Positions 39,537 to 49,152 are shown, numbered from the stretch's first letter. The stretch: 64,000 nt of DNA from an uncultured Alphaproteobacteria bacterium (GCA_943787445.1 CALSML010000003.1:1-64000); one strand, 5' to 3'. Notes: generated by a model from the sequence alone, not told the origin. Translations and numbers: made by a program.

Positions 39537-40913
39537 CTATTTCCGGTCATAAAGGATATCGCCCCCGAAGAGCTTATCCTCTACCGCTTTAAAGTTGCGC
39601 GTCGGATCATAAACCTCGACCTGTAGACCCTGATCGAGCGCGGTCAACTGCCCTGTTGCCGAAAGCACCTGATAACCGGCCACAATCAGATCGCGCTGGA
39701 CCTGTACCAGGCTCACACGCGCATCCAGCAATTCCTGTTCGGCATCGAGAACATCGAGGACCGTGCGGGAGCCAACCTGAGCTTCCTGCTGCACACCTTC
39801 AAATGCGACCTGCTGGGCGTCGACACTGGCCTGCAGGGATGTGATCCGGGCCCGGGCGGAAACAAGATCGGCCCAGCTGGACCGCGCGTGTTCCTGCGCT
39901 TCGCGGGCCACTTCGGCAAATTCGAGCAGACGCTGATTGGCCAGATGCTTGGCCTCGCGGATCCGTGAATAGACATCGCCGGCCTGATAGAGCGGAACCG
40001 AAAGGTTCAGGGTGACAGACTGTTCAGAGGTTTCGGTATCCGAACCCAGAATGTCCTTGTTCTTCTCGACCTCGCCATCGAGGGTCAGCACGGGCAGCAA
40101 TTCACCGGCACGAAGGTCAACCGCATCCCGCGCGGCACGCTCCGTGAAATCCGACGAGATCACATCGGGATTGTTGGACTTGGCTATTGCCACGGCCTCA
40201 TCTTCACTGGCCGGCAGACCCGCAGGCAGCTCCGGCGCTTCAAGAGTGCCCGGCGCCTGCCCCACAACCTCAACAAAATCGGCAATCGCCGTGTTGAGAT
40301 CACCCTGCGCAGTCGTTTCCGCCGCCACCGCCGCAGCCAGTCGGCTATCGGCCTGGGCGGTATCGGTGCGCGTGAGTTCGCCCACTTCGAAACGATCCTT
40401 CGTCGCGCTTTGCTGCTGCTCAAGAACCCGCACGTTGTTGCGGCGCAGTTCCAGAATCGCGCGCTCGCGCTTCACGTTCATATAGGCTGTCACGGCCTGG
40501 AGCAGAACATCCTGCTCGCGCGTGACTAGATTGGCACGGTCGGCAGCCACCAGATTACGGGCCTGATCGGTTTCCGCGATGGTGCGGAAGCCGCGGAACA
40601 GATTTTGGGAAATTCCGAGAGAAATCGAATGGGGCTGATCCGTGTTATCGATCTCCGCACCCGTGGACAGGTCCCGGTCACGCTTGCGCACGCCATAAGC
40701 GCCGTTGATCTTCACTTCCGGACGCCAGTTCGAGAGCGCCTGCGGCACTCCTTCATCGGTGCCCCGCAATGCCGCCCGCGCGGCCGCAATATCCGGATTG
40801 CTCTCATAGGTCAGCGCGAGAATCTCCGCGAGAGTCTCGGCTTTGACGTCCGTTGCAGAGACGCCAAAGACAGCAAGCAATGCCATGGCGCTAATACCAG
40901 TTCTGAATTTCAT
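39537..40913 (-). CDS. tolC: TolC-family outer-membrane channel protein
   Basis: A 458-residue outer-membrane efflux channel. Signal peptide MKFRTGISAMALLAVFGVSATDVKA is followed by two repeated coiled-coil/beta units typical of TolC: TLAEILALTYESNPDIAAARAAL, PHSISLGISQNLFRGF, then the second repeat with VTLNLSVPLYQAGDVYSRIREA and TVLDVLDAEQELLDARV. It is the exit duct for drug efflux and type I secretion. The ATG at 40913 is favoured because upstream codons (to 40943) add positively charged residues without effect on the signal peptide. Confidence 0.95.
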   Translation of the reverse strand: MKFRTGISAMALLAVFGVSATDVKAETLAEILALTYESNPDIAAARAALRGTDEGVPQALSNWRPEVKINGAYGVRKRDRDLSTGAEIDNTDQPHSISLGISQNLFRGFRTIAETDQARNLVAADRANLVTREQDVLLQAVTAYMNVKRERAILELRRNNVRVLEQQQSATKDRFEVGELTRTDTAQADSRLAAAVAAETTAQGDLNTAIADFVEVVGQAPGTLEAPELPAGLPASEDEAVAIAKSNNPDVISSDFTERAARDAVDLRAGELLPVLTLDGEVEKNKDILGSDTETSEQSVTLNLSVPLYQAGDVYSRIREAKHLANQRLLEFAEVAREAQEHARSSWADLVSARARITSLQASVDAQQVAFEGVQQEAQVGSRTVLDVLDAEQELLDARVSLVQVQRDLIVAGYQVLSATGQLTALDQGLQVEVYDPTRNFKAVEDKLFGGDILYDRK

Positions 40914-41015
40914 CGGGATTGCTCTTTTTCGACCAATTAACATATTGAGATACTTGCATTTCCGCCAAACTCACGATCTGGCACGAGCGTGCCCGGCGCT
41001 CTGTGGAATTGCAAT

Positions 41016-41678
41016 TCAGAATACAAAAGCCACTTCCCTCGCAAAACAGGGTAAGGCGCGCGTTCCGGCATCGAACAAGGCCCGTTTCGAGAGGCTTTCG
41101 CCACTGCGGGTCATCAGGTAGGCGCGACCGAGCACACCGATCTCTGTCCCACCTTCAACCGCGACCATCCGACCATTTGGCGCAAGCTGCCGCAAAATGT
41201 CGGCGGGAACATCGTCGATCGCACCACAGAAAAAGATCACGTCATAAGGCGCCTGTTCCGCATAACCGCGTTCCAACGCCCCGACAACGACGGCCACATT
41301 GTCGATGCCGAGATGGTTGATCACCATGGAGGCCTGATCTGCCAGCTCCGCACTGCTTTCAACGGCCACGACCGGCCCGGCTATACGTCCGATCAATGCA
41401 CTGTCATATCCGGTCGCAGCACCAATCACGAGAACCGAATCCGCAGCTTTCAGGTCCAAAGCCTGCACCATTCGCGCCAACACGACCGGTTCCATCAGAT
41501 AACGACCGGGCGCTACCTCGATATCTTCATCCACATAGGCGATGCCCTGCCGGCTTTTTTCCACGAACATTTCGCGCGGCAACGCGCCCATGACGTCGAG
41601 CACACGGCTGTCCGTGACCTTGGTGGGCCGTAACTGCCCATCCACCATATTCTGGCGTGCTGTTTCGAATTCGCTCAT
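41016..41678 (-). CDS. PCMT-family methyltransferase (second copy)
   Basis: A 220-residue protein with the PCMT layout: QNMVDGQLRPTKVTDSRVLDVMGALPREMFV, APGRYLMEPVVLARMVQAL and the SAM-binding VLVIGAATGYDSALI. The GxGxG loop has GAATGYD rather than the strict form, and it differs from the pcm gene at 14.2 kb. In alphaproteobacteria this paralogue is found upstream of tolC, as here. Its substrate may not be isoaspartyl protein. Confidence 0.88.
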   Translation of the reverse strand: MSEFETARQNMVDGQLRPTKVTDSRVLDVMGALPREMFVEKSRQGIAYVDEDIEVAPGRYLMEPVVLARMVQALDLKAADSVLVIGAATGYDSALIGRIAGPVVAVESSAELADQASMVINHLGIDNVAVVVGALERGYAEQAPYDVIFFCGAIDDVPADILRQLAPNGRMVAVEGGTEIGVLGRAYLMTRSGESLSKRALFDAGTRALPCFAREVAFVF

Positions 41679-41831
41679 CGATCAACCGTCCTGCGGGTTC
41701 GCTTCGTAACGTCAGACTTATAGGCCAGCGCCCGTGATGATGACAATCGCATCAGAAACCTTTCCAAGGGGTTTCAATCCGCAGCGAATTCTGGGATATG
41801 AGGCGCTGAATGTGCCTGCCAGCACATGGAT

Positions 41832-41905
41832 GGCCCGGTGGCAGAGTGGTGATGCAGAGGACTGCAAATCCTTGTATGCCGGTTCGATTCCGGCCCGGGC
41901 CTCCA
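41832..41905 (+). tRNA. tRNA-Cys (GCA)
   Basis: A 74-base cloverleaf: acceptor stem GGCCCGG pairs with CCGGGCC, the anticodon loop CTGCAAA gives anticodon GCA at the centre, the T arm is GCCGG-TTCGATT-CCGGC, and the CCA end is encoded. It is followed by 379 bases with no assigned gene. Confidence 0.97.
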
Positions 41906-42284
41906 ATTTCTAAGAATAATTACAGTTATTTAGTAGCGTTTTGTAAAACGTGCGCTGACGCGCGTTCTATTCTGGGACGTTAGTGGGACGTTTAATAAGC
42001 GAAATCGTTACCCGTTTCGACCGCTGCACCATAATAGGGGCACCCTCGGCCGCGCCGCATCAACGAAAACACCGCTTGTCTTCGGAATCAGGCGGAGAAT
42101 TTTCTCTGCCCCCGAAACATCACCCACATTCGCGCGTGCCTGTGCCTCGGCGAGGAAATTTTCAGACGACGGGGGCATGCCGGGCAAACGTGCCATGAGA
42201 ATCCATGCGCGGTGACAGACGCCACACAATACCGGGTTTCACACCGACTTGCGAAGACATGACACGTTTGAACGCGCCCGGGGA
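41906..42284. other. Intergenic region downstream of tRNA-Cys, no gene assigned
   Basis: The 379 bases between tRNA-Cys and the end of metY hold no supported gene. The first 100 bases are AT-rich and contain the direct repeat TGGGACGT at 41973-41980 and 41984-41991. A minus-strand frame between 42008 and 42229 contains a CGVCHR motif but has no ribosome binding site. The location just 3' of a tRNA and the composition change are compatible with an old integration site, but no integrase or duplicated tRNA end is visible. Confidence 0.5.
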
Positions 42285-43572
42285 CTAGACCTTGGACAGG
42301 GCCTGATCGATATCCGCGATAATGTCGTCGGCGTGCTCGATGCCAATCGGACAGGCGCACATAGCCCGGGGTGACGCCGGCCTGAAGAAGCTCTTCTGCA
42401 TCCAGCTGGCTATGGGTGGTCGAAGCCGGATGAATGGCCAGCGAACGTGCATCCCCAATATTGGCAACATGGTAGAGAAGCTCGAGGGAATCGATGAACT
42501 TCTTGCCCGCTTCGAGGCCGCCCTTCACCTCCATACCCACCAGGCCACTGTAGCCACCACTGAGATGTGCATCAGCACGCTTGCGCGCTTCGCCGTCCAT
42601 CAGGCCCGGATATATCACCCGTTCAACTTTGTCATGACCATTGAGAAACTCAGAAACTTTGGTCGCATTTTCGCAATGTCGCTCCATGCGCAACGGCAAT
42701 GTCTCCAGCCCCTGAATAAACTGGAAGGCATTCTGGGGTGACATGGCGGCGCCGATGTCACGCAACAGGGTGACACGTGCCTTGATGATATAGGCAATAG
42801 GCCCAAGGGGTTTGACCGCCTCGGTCCAGACCGCGCCGTGATAGCTCGGGTCTGGTTCATTGAGCATCGGGAACCGGTCGGCGTGAGCTTCCCAGTCAAA
42901 GTTGCCGCCATCGATCAGCATGCCGCCGATCGAAGTGCCGTGCCCGCCGATATATTTGGTGGTCGAGTACATGACAATGGCGGCACCATGATCGAACGGA
43001 CGGCACAGCAGCGGCGCTGCCGTGTTGTCCATGATCAGTGGAACGCCCAGTTCACGACCGATCGCCGCGACTTCGGCGATCGGGAACACCTGCAGCTTCG
43101 GGTTCGGCAGCGTCTCGGCATAGTAAGCGCGCGTCTTGTCATCTGTGGCCGTACGAAAGCCCTCCGGATCGGCCGGGTCCACGAAACGTGCCTCGATGCC
43201 CATGTCACGCATGGTGTTCTTGAACAGGTTCCAGGTACCACCATAAATATCGGTTGAGCAGACGAAGTTGTCACCGGCCCGCGCGATATTCAAGATCGAG
43301 AACATGGAGGCCGACTGCCCCGAGGACAGACCCAGTGCGGCAACGCCGCCTTCGATCGCCGCGAGACGTTGTTCGAGAACATCCACTGTGGGGTTCATGA
43401 TCCGGGTGTAGATATTGCCGAGTTCCGCCAGCGCAAAAAGGTTGCCCGCATGTTCGGTGTCGCGGAACTGATAGCTGGTGGTCTGATGGATCGGCACCGC
43501 CACGGACCCGGTTGTGGGGTCGGCGCGGTGTCCAGCGTGGAGCGCAAGCGTCTCGGGGTGCGTGGTTGGCAT
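42285..43572 (-). CDS. metY: O-acetylhomoserine sulfhydrylase (MetY-type, frameshifted near end)
   Basis: PLP-dependent gamma-family enzyme making homocysteine from O-acetylhomoserine and sulfide. About 428 residues: PETLALHAGHRADPTTGSVAVPI at the start, YTRIMNPTVDVLEQRLAAIEGG, the PLP lysine in YSTTKYIGGHG, and ARSLAIHPASTTHSQLD. One extra base near 42346 throws the frame after GVTPGYVRLS; the correct continuation, in the other frame, is IGIEHADDIIADIDQALSKV. Upstream, at about 43585, a CAGGAG gives the ribosome binding site. No SAM-type riboswitch could be recognised before it. Confidence 0.92.
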
Positions 43573-43721
43573 TTGAGGACTCCTGATTGTCGTGCAGGTG
43601 AAACGGCATGGCAAACACCGACACCTATTTCACATATTATTGTGTGTAAATACGTTATATCCCGCAGAATATTTGTATTTGGGGGAAAGTCCAGCCCGTA
43701 AAGCTTCCGACCGGCCCTGTC

Positions 43722-43880
43722 CTACCAATCAAATCCGGGGCCCGACCGGGCCATTCCGTCATAAAGATCCAGACACCGGTTCATCCAGTCATGCACCGGG
43801 TCGCCGGCTTCGACCAACGCAAAGGGGCTCACCTTGCGGGCCCAGATAAACGTGCCCATCACCATAAGCACCATCTCGGG
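43722..43880 (-). pseudogene. C-terminal fragment of a glutathione S-transferase-like gene
   Basis: A minus-strand frame of about 50 codons closes with a stop at 43722 and reads MVLMVMGTFIWARKVSPFAL, then DPVHDWMNRCLDLYDGMARSGPGFDW. This resembles the last helices of the GST C-terminal domain. A stop lies just upstream, and the sequence beyond 43,900 is low-GC and unrelated, so the thioredoxin-like N-terminal domain is missing. The fragment ends at the left edge of the low-GC interval. Family assignment rests on a short stretch. Confidence 0.5.
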
Positions 43881-44038
43881 CCTTAATCAATCGGGCATTA
43901 CATCCAGATTGCGTTGTCTCCCGTACGGTCGCTGGGAGGAAATTAAGCTGGGCAAATGGTCTGCTTGGTCTGGGCGTTAGCTAACAGCAGCAGATGTCTC
44001 ACCTTTTCAGGTGACCGATTATCTGTCAGGATTCCCGT

Positions 44039-47014
44039 ATGAAAAATCTATTCGCCACAATTTTCCTGACCCTCGCTATGTTGCCCGTCAATACATGGGC
44101 GCTAGCAGATGCAGCATTAATTAAAGACTCTCCATCATATAAATTACACAACAACATTCCCATAAATATCGAAGATTTCGCAAATAGAACATTTGTAGCG
44201 GTAACAATAAAAAATGGCCGCATCAATTGGAGGTTTATTATTAGGTTTGATAATGAACTAAATCCAGAAGTTTATATGTGCTGTTCAAATAACGCTCGTG
44301 AGTTAGTTGATAAAAAATCAATAAAATTCGACAAAATTAAGATGCAGATTAAAGGACGTTACTTCAACTATAACGGTGCTTATTGGTTCAAAATATACCT
44401 AAATGAAATGCTTGCGAAATGGCCAAGTAAAGAAAATCAAGGGGTTTTCATAGATGCCTCAACGATGTGTGAGTATAACGATATTGATTTAAAGAGGGTG
44501 TTTGGAAAACACAAAGAACTTCTAAATTATGACTGTAATTTAGTGAAGTCGGGGTTTGACAAACAATTTTTTTCGAGCGGTGGGGTGCCTGAGAGTTTCT
44601 ATTCAGTAGGCAAACAATCCGCTAAAAAAGGTTTGACAAGTTGGTCTGAAAATTACCAAAAACCTGTTCTTATCTCATATAAAAAATTCCTCGATGAGAA
44701 GAGATTGCGCGAAGTTGCTGCTGAGCAAATAGCAAAGCAAGAAGAAGATCGACAGGAGCGTGCTGCAGCAGACAAGGCTCAGCTTGAGGCGGTCGCTTTA
44801 GCTAAAGCGGAGAAGGCGCGCCTTCAAGCAGAACTGCGGGCATTGAAAGAATCGCAGCGTGACAGGCTTGGAGAAGCTTTCTCTGCGCTTGGTCAGTCGG
44901 AACGCGAGGCAATACAGCAGCGCTTGTTTGAGCGCGGGCTATACCAGAGTACGGTTGATGGTGCTTTTGGAACGGGCACGCGAGCAGCGATTGAGGAGTA
45001 TGCCCGCCCTAACAATAAGATCGATCTCAAAACAGATGAGGGCGCAAAAGCGATAATTGATGAGCTAGTTTCATTGCAGCCGTCGACGACGGGGGTGGTG
45101 ATTGTCGCAGCCAAAGGGCGTGCGCCGCTTGACCTATCCAAGCAACCAAATGCCAAGCTCTATCTCGATGATGTGCGGGAGTTTGTTGCGCTAAACTCAA
45201 AAGAATTAGATCCATTGTTCTTAGCTAGCTCGTTCTCTCCTGCACTCCAAGAAATCCAGAATCGGACATTCAACAAGGCAGGATCGAACTTCCTGAAGCT
45301 TGTAGCGTATACGCGCAGTTCGGCACCCTTCCGGGAATACCATGAAGCGCAAAGCGTAAAGCGGTTTGAGGCAGAGGAAGGCAAACGCACGGCCATTGCC
45401 GAATCAATCATCGGGCATATCGAAAAGCTGAAGGCGCGCGTTGCAGCTAACCCCTTAGCACCAGATACCTTTCAAATATCGCAAGTCATCCAGAAGTTCC
45501 AGAATGTCCCCAAGGACGCGGACGCGGCGTCTCTCGAGGAGATACGTGTAAGCCTTGAGAATGATCTCAAAACGCTAGGCATTTCTGTTGCAGCAGCAGC
45601 GGTACCGTCATCGAGCAGCGGTAATTCGGCATCGTTCAAAGCATCGGCTATTGATCTGAAAGTTTTATCAGACATCGATGCGAAGGATATCGTCGTACTG
45701 ACGAATCTGAATCGAGACGCCCCTCATGCGTTCCGTGATCTGAAGGGCGAGATCGTTTTTGAGGGTAAGACTGTGAACGCCTGTGCCCCTAGTCTGGCGA
45801 CCCTAGAGCCACAATATGAAGCGTTCTACGAGGCAGCTATCAGCAAAACGCTCGCAGATCATCAGTTCGACATAGACACAGACTGCCGGGATGGCTTGAA
45901 GGGGTTCGATGTTCTGATCGTGTCGGGCACTGATCTAGCCAAGTCACAGGGCATCCCGCCCACCGACATATTGGTAGATGGCTTGAAAAAGAAAAATCTC
46001 GCACGCCTTGTGACCATTAAGCATAGCGACTTTACGCGCGAGCTTGCAAAGCGCGTCATCCTATCCGATCAGTATGAAAGCGATATCAGAGAGGGAGCGC
46101 GTGTTGGCTTTGGCGCTCTAGCATTCAGTTCCGACAAAGCCGTTGGCTGTACGGTCATTGACGATAGCATTGAAGGACATGACACCTCGATTGAGGCAGC
46201 GGTTTCGGCACTGCAGTTCCTGAATGGCGCGGTGGTAAAGGAAACTACAAACGTGTCTGCGACAGTGGCATTCCGTCAGGCTCAGAAAGGTCAATGCGCT
46301 TTTATCTACGCCTCTTCAGCGTCGTTGAAGACCATCCTTGATGCATCAAAAGCAGCTGGTATAGCCCCAACGGTTCTTCCGGTGTGGACAACAGCATCAG
46401 CGATTACCAAACGCTCTCAAGAGCTAGCCAGCCAGCAGGCAAACAAGAGTCTGTCTGAAGCGGAGCGCCGTGGGGAACTAGAGAAGCTTCAGGCAGAAGC
46501 GGTAGCTAAAAAGCAAGCTGAAGAGGCACAGCTGGAGGAACGTCAGCGGCGTTATCGCGCTCAGCATGGTGCGAAGGTTGCGTCGCTTGTGTCGTCGATC
46601 GATGGTCAGTTGCAGGAGGTGCGCGATGAGATCGATGGCGCCTTGAGTGCACGCAAAAATGTTAACTCAACGTTATCTTCTGCCAGCTTCTGGGGCGAGT
46701 ATCCCCGCTGGTATGCAGATAAGCGGATGAAAGGCTGGGACTTTGATAGCACGGTTCCAGAACCAAAAGACTATGGCGTCGCGAAGTGGCGTGGGCGCGA
46801 GGTTGAGGCGGTAACCGCTGAGATTCGCGTGCTGATGAAGAACCGCAAACTCGGAGAGTACAGCGACGATTGCTGGAACGTCGGATATATTATAGATACC
46901 GAGTTTTCAATGAACCGAGAACCGTTCGTGGCTGCGTGTAAGGATGTTAATGCGCTGAAAGCTTGGCAGGCTAACAATGGTTTTGAGACGCGTTGGGACC
47001 TTGGAGTGAGGTAG
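44039..47014 (+). CDS. Large exported protein with peptidoglycan-binding-like domain, unknown function
   Basis: A 991-residue protein in a low-GC interval. Signal peptide MKNLFATIFLTLAMLPVNTWALA; residues 25-210 form an AT-rich-coded module with several cysteines and no recognised family; 216-276 is coiled coil (EEDRQERAAADKAQLEAVAL); 286-322 matches the PG_binding_1 pattern (QRLFERGLYQSTVDGAFGTGTRAAIEEY). Residues 360-540 are helical, and 550-790 form an alpha/beta region with periodic hydrophobic strands (VVLTNL, VLIVSGTDLA, CAFIYASS) resembling a periplasmic-binding or TPR-lacking Rossmann-like fold. A second coiled coil precedes the tryptophan-rich end. No neighbour suggests a role. Confidence 0.75.
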   Translation: MKNLFATIFLTLAMLPVNTWALADAALIKDSPSYKLHNNIPINIEDFANRTFVAVTIKNGRINWRFIIRFDNELNPEVYMCCSNNARELVDKKSIKFDKIKMQIKGRYFNYNGAYWFKIYLNEMLAKWPSKENQGVFIDASTMCEYNDIDLKRVFGKHKELLNYDCNLVKSGFDKQFFSSGGVPESFYSVGKQSAKKGLTSWSENYQKPVLISYKKFLDEKRLREVAAEQIAKQEEDRQERAAADKAQLEAVALAKAEKARLQAELRALKESQRDRLGEAFSALGQSEREAIQQRLFERGLYQSTVDGAFGTGTRAAIEEYARPNNKIDLKTDEGAKAIIDELVSLQPSTTGVVIVAAKGRAPLDLSKQPNAKLYLDDVREFVALNSKELDPLFLASSFSPALQEIQNRTFNKAGSNFLKLVAYTRSSAPFREYHEAQSVKRFEAEEGKRTAIAESIIGHIEKLKARVAANPLAPDTFQISQVIQKFQNVPKDADAASLEEIRVSLENDLKTLGISVAAAAVPSSSSGNSASFKASAIDLKVLSDIDAKDIVVLTNLNRDAPHAFRDLKGEIVFEGKTVNACAPSLATLEPQYEAFYEAAISKTLADHQFDIDTDCRDGLKGFDVLIVSGTDLAKSQGIPPTDILVDGLKKKNLARLVTIKHSDFTRELAKRVILSDQYESDIREGARVGFGALAFSSDKAVGCTVIDDSIEGHDTSIEAAVSALQFLNGAVVKETTNVSATVAFRQAQKGQCAFIYASSASLKTILDASKAAGIAPTVLPVWTTASAITKRSQELASQQANKSLSEAERRGELEKLQAEAVAKKQAEEAQLEERQRRYRAQHGAKVASLVSSIDGQLQEVRDEIDGALSARKNVNSTLSSASFWGEYPRWYADKRMKGWDFDSTVPEPKDYGVAKWRGREVEAVTAEIRVLMKNRKLGEYSDDCWNVGYIIDTEFSMNREPFVAACKDVNALKAWQANNGFETRWDLGVR

Positions 47015-47155
47015 TTCTACCGGAACAAACTGGCTGAATCTTCAAATCAGCCTATCACGCATGGTTCTCGGCAGGGTGGAAACAAAAAGCGCTACTTAAC
47101 CAATGGCGTTACGTTGGTCATCTTCACGCCGCTCTCTCACCCCTTCGCCAGTAAT

Positions 47156-47914
47156 TTAACTGTGCCAGCCGCCGTCGGCCATCAGGACAGCACCCGTAGT
47201 GAAGCTGCTTTGATCTGACGCAAGGAACAGAACGGCACGGGATATTTCCTCTGCCGTACCGTGGCGGCCCAGCGGAATCATGTTGTTGAGCATCTCGGTG
47301 GCGTTGACGCCCATGGCTGCGCTGACCCGATCTTCGATAGTTTGCTGAAACTCGTTCTCGAGCGGTCCGGGCGCGATGATGTTGGCGCGGATGTTCCGGC
47401 CCGCCAATTCGCGCGCCACGCAGCGAACCATGCCGATCAGCGCGTGTTTTGAAGTGATATAGCCGACCGTACCGGGGCGTGTGCGGACTCCCATGATGCT
47501 CGATGTCACTACGATTGAGCCACCATCCCGTATATGCGGGATCGCGTGCTTCAAAGTGAGGAAGGTACCCCGCACATTAACGTCCAGCACATCGTCAAAA
47601 ATGTCTTCCGGAAAATCTGCAACAGATGCGTTAGTGCCGCTTATACCCGCATTGGCAAAGACCACGTCGATCTTTCCCCAGCTCTCCGCCGCCTGTTTCA
47701 CGAAAGCCTGTACTTCCGATGTTTTTGAAATATCTGCGGCTACGACGAGGGTGTTATTTGCTCCGATACTGTCGGCAGCTTTCTCTAAAGCGGCTATATC
47801 GCGATCAACAAGCATGATTGTCGCGCCCGCTTCGGCGAGCGCTTTGGCGCTCGCGAAACCTACGCTGCCAGCGCCACCGGTGATGACGCAGTGTTTGCCA
47901 TCCATGATACCCAT
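47156..47914 (-). CDS. Short-chain dehydrogenase/reductase
   Basis: A classical SDR of about 252 residues. The cofactor motif is VITGGAGSVGFASAKALAEAG (TGxxxGxG), the NAG motif is FANAGISG, and the catalytic tetrad is visible as Ser in IVVTSSIMG, Tyr-x-x-x-Lys in YITSKHAL. The end LASDQSSFTTGAVLMADGGWHS is the usual C-terminal signature. ATG 47914 is chosen over further upstream codons because the gene opens with MGIMDGKHCVITG. It lies alone downstream of the 991-aa gene, convergent with it. Confidence 0.88.
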   Translation of the reverse strand: MGIMDGKHCVITGGAGSVGFASAKALAEAGATIMLVDRDIAALEKAADSIGANNTLVVAADISKTSEVQAFVKQAAESWGKIDVVFANAGISGTNASVADFPEDIFDDVLDVNVRGTFLTLKHAIPHIRDGGSIVVTSSIMGVRTRPGTVGYITSKHALIGMVRCVARELAGRNIRANIIAPGPLENEFQQTIEDRVSAAMGVNATEMLNNMIPLGRHGTAEEISRAVLFLASDQSSFTTGAVLMADGGWHS

Positions 47915-48098
47915 AATAAAATTCCCATTTTTTGGCTGAATCAGTTTTGAATCTAAGATTGTAGCGGAAGATACCGTATTTATTCGGTGAAGTGCGGCAC
48001 TCGAATGCAAGATAGCTTTTAAGACTGCTCGAATAAGTTACTCAGAACGCTGGATCGCATTTTCCATCTTCATCAGTATCGGCCGCGCGTCGTGGGCG

Positions 48099-48326
48099 CT
48101 AAACCAACCCCTTCACGTTAGCCCGCTCAAGATCAAGCACGCGCACTTGCGCTAGACCCTTCATAGTGCCTGCCCTGCGCTGGATGACGTCCTCAACAGC
48201 CGCCAACACTTCGTCTTGCAGTGATGGTAATTCCTCTGCGCCCTGCAGTTGTGCGGTGAGGTCCGTATAGGGTTCAAGCACTCCGACTTTCAAAGTAAAG
48301 CTCCAGCGAAGCATTTCATTCTGCAT
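48099..48326 (-). CDS. Small protein of unknown function
   Basis: A 75-residue protein, MQNEMLRWSFTLKVGVL, then EELPSLQDEVLAAVEDVIQRRAGTMKG and a polar end. GGAG lies before the ATG. The start overlaps the end of the upstream 48316-48490 frame (ATGCAGAATGA), indicating coupling. No recognised family. Part of the interval with truncated flanking genes. Confidence 0.45.
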   Translation of the reverse strand: MQNEMLRWSFTLKVGVLEPYTDLTAQLQGAEELPSLQDEVLAAVEDVIQRRAGTMKGLAQVRVLDLERANVKGLV

Positions 48327-48490
48327 CGTCTGTCTCCGCTTCAATATGCGAAGGCTCTGGCCGTGTCGGGTCGGGCGCACCGAGTGCGCGATCCACTTCT
48401 AGCGACAACCGCACGGCTCTCGTCGTCGAGATGCGCATAATCTTCCGGCTCGGTCGGCGCGATGGCGTCGAGATCGCTCGCCAAGGCGGT
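48316..48490 (-). pseudogene. C-terminal part of an unidentified gene, broken
   Basis: Minus-strand coding-like sequence reads LASDLDAIAPTEPEDYAHLDD, then, after a frame change near 48405, SLEVDRALGAPDPTRPEPSH and ends ETDDAE at 48316. It has no start codon with a ribosome binding site upstream, and beyond about 48,490 the plus-strand HMGL-like fragment begins. It overlaps the start of the small gene at 48326. I do not recognise the family; it looks like the tail of a truncated gene. Confidence 0.35.
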
Positions 48491-49139
48491 AAAAGCGAAG
48501 ATCGGTGACGTGCCCCTCGCGATTCACAGCCATGATGACTTCGATCTTGCCACGGCCGCCCAACTATCTGCGCTGCAAGGAGGCGCTGAAATCCTGGAAG
48601 GATGCGTCAACGGATTGGGTGAACGCGCCGGTGTCCCGAACATCGCCGTTCTCGCCGCGATTTGCGAGATTTTCTACGGATACGACATGGGCATCCGGCT
48701 CGATGGATTTCAGGAGCTCTCTGAATTCGTGGCGCAGGTCTGGAACCAGCCCATCCCGGAACATCTGCCTGGAAACGGTCGCACCGCTTTTTCCCATGCA
48801 GCCGAGGTCCATTACGTCCTGCCGAGCGATGACCAGTGGTCGTTCAATGCCTGGGCGCCCTCGGTACTGGGAAATACCGACATGGTTGCGCTGTGCCATT
48901 ATTCGGGACCCATGGCGATCAAGCGTCGGGCCAGCGACATGTCCCTCGGTGAACTCGACACCGCGACAGCCAATCTGGTGCTTGAACAGGTCCGCAAAGA
49001 GCTCAAGCTCCGCAAAGGCCCGCTAACCGATAAGTTGTTTACCGAACTGGTCGAGGTCGCAGCTCAGGCATCAGCATCTGGCGGCACAGATACCGAACGC
49101 CTCGAGGCCTGGAATCGACTTCTCAAATCCGAAGAGTGA
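48462..49139 (+). pseudogene. HMGL/isopropylmalate-synthase-like gene, N-terminus missing
   Basis: About 225 residues that begin inside the TIM barrel of a HMGL-like (2-isopropylmalate/homocitrate synthase family) enzyme: LAIHSHDDFDLATAAQLSAL carries the HxHDDFxxA metal motif and ILEGCVNGLGERAG the next loop. Later parts such as FQELSEFVAQVWNQPIPEHLPG and the C-terminal domain follow. The first third of the barrel, including the catalytic loop at its start, is absent, and the codons before LAKAVK are not conserved-looking and have no ribosome binding site. The cut lies at the right edge of the anomalous interval. Confidence 0.65.
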
Positions 49140-49152
49140 GCAGCCAGCAGCC

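Noticed and set aside
42008..42229. Short minus-strand frame with a CxxCH-like motif, possible cytochrome fragment
   Set aside because: No ribosome binding site, no signal peptide and no further haem-protein features; the motif can arise by chance in a 70-codon frame.
43573..43721. SAM-type riboswitch upstream of metY
   Set aside because: I looked for SAM-II-like conserved blocks between the metY start and the GST fragment and could not find them; only a short CACA/TGTG dyad is present.
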